Source: Siphonodentalium dalli (lineage: Eukaryota; Mollusca; Scaphopoda; Gadilida; Siphonodentaliidae). From it: 64,000 nucleotides of DNA. Below, piece after piece: positions 59,056 to 64,000 of the stretch (the stretch's first letter is position 1; each line of letters begins with the position of its first letter). The translations under genes and the position numbers were made by a program. Below the pieces are notes generated by a model that saw only the letters and a program-made list of their open reading frames with translations, had not been told where the DNA came from and made no database searches. The stretch lies in contig CP136063.1 in the NCBI GenBank assembly GCA_032622095.1, positions 76,301,980 through 76,365,979 of the forward strand, given 5' to 3'.

Positions 59056-59148
59056 GTCTGTCATTTGCAGAATGAGGTCCCCAGAGCGTGAATTTAGTGA
59101 CGCTAGCATCACTAAATTCACCCTCTGGGAACCTCATTCTGCTTAGGC
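59056..59148. repeat. Hairpin of the GGTCCCCAGAG family (short)
   Basis: CAGAATGAGGTCCCCAGAGC and the mirrored CTCTGGGAACCTCATTCTG; the centre is GACGCTAGCATC. Nested in the 58.8-59.5 kb MITE. Confidence 0.75.
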
Positions 59149-59344
59149 CCTCAAATGATATGGCAGACCTAGGATCAGATTGAAGTTCCCCAGTTGAAGT
59201 TGGTGATGTTCACCCATTGGGCACCTCAATTATGAATTTTATCTTCTGCAAATTAGGGGATATAGAAACTTCCCAGAAGGGAAATGTAACTAAAAACAAT
59301 CTTAATTTGATACTATAGATACTTCCCAGAAGATGAAGCCTAAA

Positions 59345-59452
59345 CAGAATGAGGTCTCCAGAGGGTAAATTTGGTGATGCTAGCCCATTGTGCGGGATAG
59401 CATCACTAAATTCAACCTCTGGGGACCTCATTCTGCAAATGACAGACACGCT
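59345..59452. repeat. Hairpin of the GGTCCCCAGAG family (second copy)
   Basis: CAGAATGAGGTCTCCAGAGG pairs with CCTCTGGGGACCTCATTCTG; it ends CAAATGACAGACACG. The intervening ~200 bp is unrelated sequence. Confidence 0.75.
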
Positions 59453-60107
59453 ATTTGCTGGCTTGTCGTCAACGAGTATTTAGTATAGAAAGGATTAAAC
59501 CTATAGATATTTTCCATGTGTATGTTTTGACGCAAGCAGTAAAATCAACACATCGTTACAAAATATGAATTTGAATTCTTCATTTGCTATGACTACACAA
59601 CTTGATTGACCGAGAAACACTATATTGATTCCCATTCACTCATTTCTTTAGATGTGTGGATGAGTTCAAAAACAGACTAAGGCCATTTACTGAAGTTAGT
59701 AGCTCCACATCCATACATATGAATTATTAGGAATCAACTAAAATACAGTAGCTGTCAGTATTATCGAGGGATAAATGCCTTTAACCCATCAATAACTGAA
59801 TACCAGTACACAAATAGTTTCTCGATCCTCATTAATGTTTTTTTAGGGATGTTCGCAGTTTGTATACATGCACTCCCAGTCATACTGAAATACAGATTTT
59901 ATCGTAGTCTCATCGAAATGTAATTTCCTGGAATTGTGCAAATTACACGACATCGCATTAGATTATTGATTGTACACATTGATCTTGGGGATACTAACAG
60001 TGAGTTCTGATTGGCACCGCTGACAAGGAATCCCACGGTTGGAGAAATAGAAATTCTATGACAAGTGATCAGACCTACTATTTACATGATGATCTGTAGT
60101 TAACTTA

Positions 60108-60290
60108 GACTGGGATGTTCGCTAATATGTTGACGAGATAGCATAAGGCTGTTTGAAGTTATCAGAGACTGGGATATTCGCTAATATGTTGACGAGACAG
60201 CATAAGACTGTTTGAAGTCATCAGAGACTGGGATATTCGCTAATATGTTGACAAGATAGCATCAGACTTTTCGAAGTTATCAGCTAACCA
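60108..60290. repeat. Tandem repeat, 3 x ~60 bp
   Basis: GACTGGGATATTCGCTAATA occurs at about 60108, 60167 and 60227, each followed by TGTTGACGAGA and AAGTTATCAG. Confidence 0.88.
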
Positions 60291-60348
60291 TTACTACAAA
60301 TGAATCCTGCTCATCTTCCAAAACAATGAAGAATGGATTGATCCAATG

Positions 60349-60554
60349 TACAATAATGCCCTAAATAATCGACTCCTTAACCACAGCAGATTTATGGGTA
60401 ATTTTTCAGGATTTAGTCGGAAATATGGCTTGTTGCCATTCATCAGAAAGCTCTTTCCAATGAATGGCAACAAGCCATATTTCCGACTAAATCCTGAAAA
60501 ATTACCCATAATTCTGCTGTGGTTAAGGAGTCGATTATTTAGGGTATTACTCTA
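60349..60554. mobile_element. CAGT/TA foldback MITE, subfamily A (mutated ends)
   Basis: The left end is TACAATAATGCCC and the right end GGGTATTACTCTA; the arms otherwise match the family. The centre lost the CTCTCACTGAGAG bases. Confidence 0.8.
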
Positions 60555-60763
60555 TACCTTTAGAAATGAATGGGAAGAATCGATTCAGAAAAAGAGTTAA
60601 GATGATGTTCAGACATATTTCTAGTTGTGATTCATCTGAGCTGAGTCTGACATATTGTTATTTACAGCCAATTAGCTCCTGTAAATGTTTCAAACATATG
60701 GTGATGGTAACTCTAAAACAATCTTACATAGATGAAATTATATACAAACAGAAAACAAAATCA

Positions 60764-60931
<168 letters not shown>

Positions 60932-60960
60932 TTATAAATTATTACTGTCACTGTTATGAA

Positions 60961-61342
60961 TTAACCCTTTACCCAACAAACCGGCCAAATAAAGCTTCAA
61001 CAGCCTAAAATATCTTCGGTCTGTCTCAATAGAACCATACAAATATGGATATCATTGGAACCGGCTCCTTGACCACATTGTGATAGTTACAGTTATGCCC
61101 TGTGCCAATGCATTCTCTTATATATGCGAGTCGACCATAGGTCGCCTCGCATATATAAGAGAATGCATTGGCCTAAAAAAAATCTTTTTTTAACACTTTT
61201 TCTTACATTCTTTAACAATTTTATAATTTTTAATGTGTTAAGCCAATGCATTCTCTTATATATATGCGAGGCGACCTATGGTCGACTCGCATATATAAGA
61301 GAATGCATTGGCACAGGGCCCTTCTGTTGGGTAAAGGGTTAA
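60961..61342. mobile_element. piggyBac-like TTAA foldback MITE, copy 3 (inverted relative to copy 2)
   Basis: TTAACCCTTTACCCAAC at the left and GTTGGGTAAAGGGTTAA at the right. The ~120-bp extra segment (CGGCCAAATAAAGCTTCAAC...) is on the left here, so this copy is the reverse orientation of the 53.4 kb one. Both hairpins are present. Confidence 0.85.
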
Positions 61343-61392
61343 TAGATTTCACAATCAAAACTAGAGGTGAGACTGTCCTAGTGGGATTAAGA

Positions 61393-61558
61393 TACAGTAA
61401 TGCTCTAAGTAATCGACTTCTTAACCATAGCAGAATTATGGGTAACTCCCCGAGAGCTTTCCGATGAAAGGCAACAAGCCATATTTCCGACTAAATCCTG
61501 AAAAGCTACTCATAATTCTGCTGTGGTTAAGAAGTCGATTACTTAGAGCATTACTGTA
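61393..61558. mobile_element. CAGT/TA foldback MITE with a deleted left arm
   Basis: The left arm jumps from TATGGGTAACTC to CCGAGAGCTTTCCGATGA, losing about 50 bp. The right arm is complete to GAGCATTACTGTA. Confidence 0.8.
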
Positions 61559-61854
61559 CTAAAATGCAATAGGGCTACATTAAGTGTAGCAATATTAACT
61601 ACATGTGTATATTCAAATGATTTTGACTAACCACATACACGTACATGTAATTACAGATCCTCAAGTTCCCAAGTTGGAACTCTTGTGTGCCAAATAAAGT
61701 TACCTGCACATGTAATTTTATTAATTTTCTGAGAAAAATCCACTCGGCATGATGCTCATTCGGGTCTGCGCGTTTAAAATGAAAGAGTCAATGACACCGT
61801 AACTGAACTTGGGAATGAGTGCATTTTTTGATGATCACTCTGGTCTCTAGCCCA

Positions 61855-63000
61855 TAATAATGGATTGAATTTTGAAATGAAAGATGGCCGTTGGCGGCCA
61901 ATTTTTTCTGCCGAACGACCCCAAAATGACTCGTTTCCCAGCTACATGTCAATGTCAACAGCCATTACAAATTTCATAATGATCTGACCAAAGGTACGAC
62001 CTGTAGCCCGTGCCAAAGGATTTAGTCATGCAAATTGTAAAATCCAAAATGACTGCCGGTGGCCATGTTTTTTTGCCGAATGACATTTATTAATTTCATG
62101 AGAAAAATCCAACCCTGCACGATGCTTATTCGGATCTGCATGTTTAAAATGGAAGTGTCAATAACTCTGTAGCTCAACTTGGGAAGGAGTTTATTTATTG
62201 GCTGAGCATTGAATAGAATGATAAAGAAGAAGGAAAGCCAAAAAGTTACCTTACAGTGAAGGTCTTGTATTGTGAGTCATTCCCATCTACATATCAACAT
62301 TAACATCCATGATAAATTTCATGATGATCCGACCAAAGGCAGGACCTGTAGCCCGTGCTACTAATGTGAAGAGTAAAATCCAAGATGGCTGCCAGCGGCC
62401 ATGTTTTATGGCTGAATTACCCCAAAATGACTCATACCCATCTGCAGTACATGTCAATATTAACATCCGTGACATTTCATGATGATCACTCCTGTCTGTA
62501 GCCCGTGCAAATGGATTTAATTTTGAAATCCAAAATGGCTGCCAGCAGCCATGTTTTTTTGCCAAATGACCCCAAAATGACTCATTCCCATCTACATGTC
62601 AATGTCAACAGCCATGACAAATTTTATAATTATCCGACAAAAGGTACAACTTGTAGCCCATGCCAAAGGATTTAATCACGCAAAGAGTACAATCCAAGAT
62701 GGCTGCCGGCAACCATGTTTTATGGCCGAATGACCCCAAAATGACTCTTTTCCATCTACAAGTCAATGTTAGCATCCAATCTGTAGCCCGTGCCAAAGGA
62801 TTTAGTCATGCAAAGCTGTGCAAAGAGTAAAATTCAAGATGGCTGCCGGCGGCCTTGTTTTATGGCCCCAAAATGACTCCTTCCCATCTGCATGACAATG
62901 GTAACATCCATAACAGATTTCATGATGATCCGACCAAAGGTATACGACTTGTAGCTCGTGCCAAAGGATTTAGTCAAATGTAAAATGGGATCTGCCCATT
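61855..63000. repeat. AAGATGGC satellite array, second block
   Basis: About seven units with CCAAGATGGCTGCCGGC, CCCCAAAATGACTC and ATGATCCGACCAAAGG. Same family and orientation as 41.4-43.8 kb. Confidence 0.85.
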
Positions 63001-64000
63001 TCATGTTGGAATGCATCATTATAAATTTATTAAAACATGCATACATGTACATGTATTTATCGATGTTGACAGCCTAATAACAGGTAAGTATCATGAACAT
63101 CAATTATCTCATATAATATGGGGGTGAACTTCAGCGTTGAAGTAATATTCGAGGCAGTTCGCGATGAAGAGACGGTCATAAATAAACATTTGGAGAGACT
63201 TTGAAATAGCTGAATGTTGCGAGCTTCCTAACTTCCAGCACATGCACAGTCTATTTTGCGCCCAATGATATCACACCTGCGCATATACCGGTATAGGCAG
63301 GTCTATGTGTTACAGGTGTAACTTTTACGTTAATCTTCAGGTAGCTGTTCCGCTATGCCTTGTAACCATTGGTTCACTTTAGGGCTTTGTGGGTCATATG
63401 ACAATGATTCAATGACTTGCTTACAAACCTAACTGATATACATGTATTAGTATAATCCAGCGCAATATTAACATATGCCAACACCAATTCAGGAGTGAAC
63501 ACGTGGTCATGTCGCAATTGGTTTAACCTTGTATCAGTCAACACGTTGTCAAAACAATCGTAACATTAATGTTGCAATGTTTGACATAGAATGTCTCTAA
63601 TGTCGTAGATCAAAACCATGTGTTCCGTACATGTACCTTATAACTTCTGATGATGCGAGATAGCTGAACAATGACGGGTAGATAATTCCAATGAGAAAGT
63701 GTCTGGCGGATAACAGGAGCTGCCCTCACGTGATGACTCAATGTACATAGATCATCCACATAGTTCGACAATACCGTAACCGCGACCAGGCAGTCAAATT
63801 TGGAGTCCAACGTGATCGCCTGTGCACAGGCAACGATAAATATGGATTTACAGGTACATTGAATGCAGCAATGATTGTGACTAATGAAACTATTATCTAT
63901 ACCTTTCTGAGAATATGGCGCTTAATCGACTAAGAGATTGCGAATCAATTATAGTCAAAATTCTAGTCAATGTCGACTAGTCGACTAATCAATCTAACTT
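63001..64000. other. No feature recognised
   Basis: Unique-looking AT-rich sequence at the right edge; no exon, repeat or RNA gene seen. Confidence 0.45.

Larger units (their letters stand above)
58824..59498. mobile_element. TTAA MITE (family 2), expanded by nested hairpin repeats
   Basis: It starts TTAACCCTTTCTGTATAG and ends TATAGAAAGGATTAA, with ACGAGTATTTAGTATAG near the right end. It shares the GGAATGGTCTA...TTTGGAGGG...GTTCAGG segment with 18010-18050. Two hairpins of the GGTCCCCAGAG family lie inside. Confidence 0.65.

Overview
This window is animal nuclear DNA, AT-rich and intron- and repeat-dominated. It has no bacterial gene layout, no CRISPR array, and no RNA gene that I can recognise. 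The repeat content (frequent TACATGTA words, many foldback MITEs, Helitron ends, a DIRS-order retrotransposon, satellites carrying AAGATGGC words) together with a DEPTOR-like host gene fits a marine invertebrate. A mollusc is my best guess, but that is inference.

Host gene. The only host gene I can support is on the minus strand between 26819 and 10788. It is a DEPTOR orthologue (DEP-domain mTOR-interacting protein), assembled from six exons at 26819-26746, 20557-20373, 17149-17026, about 13647-13480, 12742-12575 and 10985-10788. Splice phases match across four of the five junctions. Both DEP domains are present. The C-terminal PDZ exons are not found and probably lie beyond the left edge. 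The junction between exons 3 and 4 is out of phase, which suggests a missed microexon. The introns hold most of the repeats between 11 and 26.7 kb, including a 31-bp minisatellite that ends 76 bp from the exon 2 donor.

Mobile DNA. At 33781-39044 lies a complete tyrosine-recombinase retrotransposon (DIRS order, Ngaro/PAT-like). It carries Gag with a zinc knuckle, RT and RNase H, then a separate tyrosine recombinase. Its split direct repeats (A 205 bp, B 68 bp) are identical between copies. It inserted without target duplication into an arm of a palindromic TTAA MITE. A one-base frame change in a T run separates the last ~140 codons of pol. Other elements are three piggyBac-like TTAA foldback MITEs (21.8, 53.4 and 61.0 kb), a second TTAA MITE family, ten copies of a TA-flanked CAGT foldback MITE (seven of them between 54.4 and 61.6 kb), a 357-bp Helitron, a second Helitron 3' end, a LINE RT relic, and several large TIR elements (43.9, 45.1-48.7, 48.8-49.6 and 52.5 kb).

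Tandem DNA. There is a head-to-head inverted minisatellite (1.3-1.9 kb), 77-bp and ~175-bp tandem repeats (5.2 and 7.6 kb), a GAT-rich tract (17.4 kb), the 31-bp/62-bp higher-order array (19.4-20.3 kb), a CT microsatellite (30.9 kb), and a ~140-150 bp satellite with a palindromic YY1-like core (41.4-43.8 and 61.9-63.0 kb). Stretches where I see nothing: 3.0-5.1, 5.9-6.8, 22.1-23.2, 32.1-32.8, 55.05-55.5, 57.0-58.8 and 63.0-64.0 kb.
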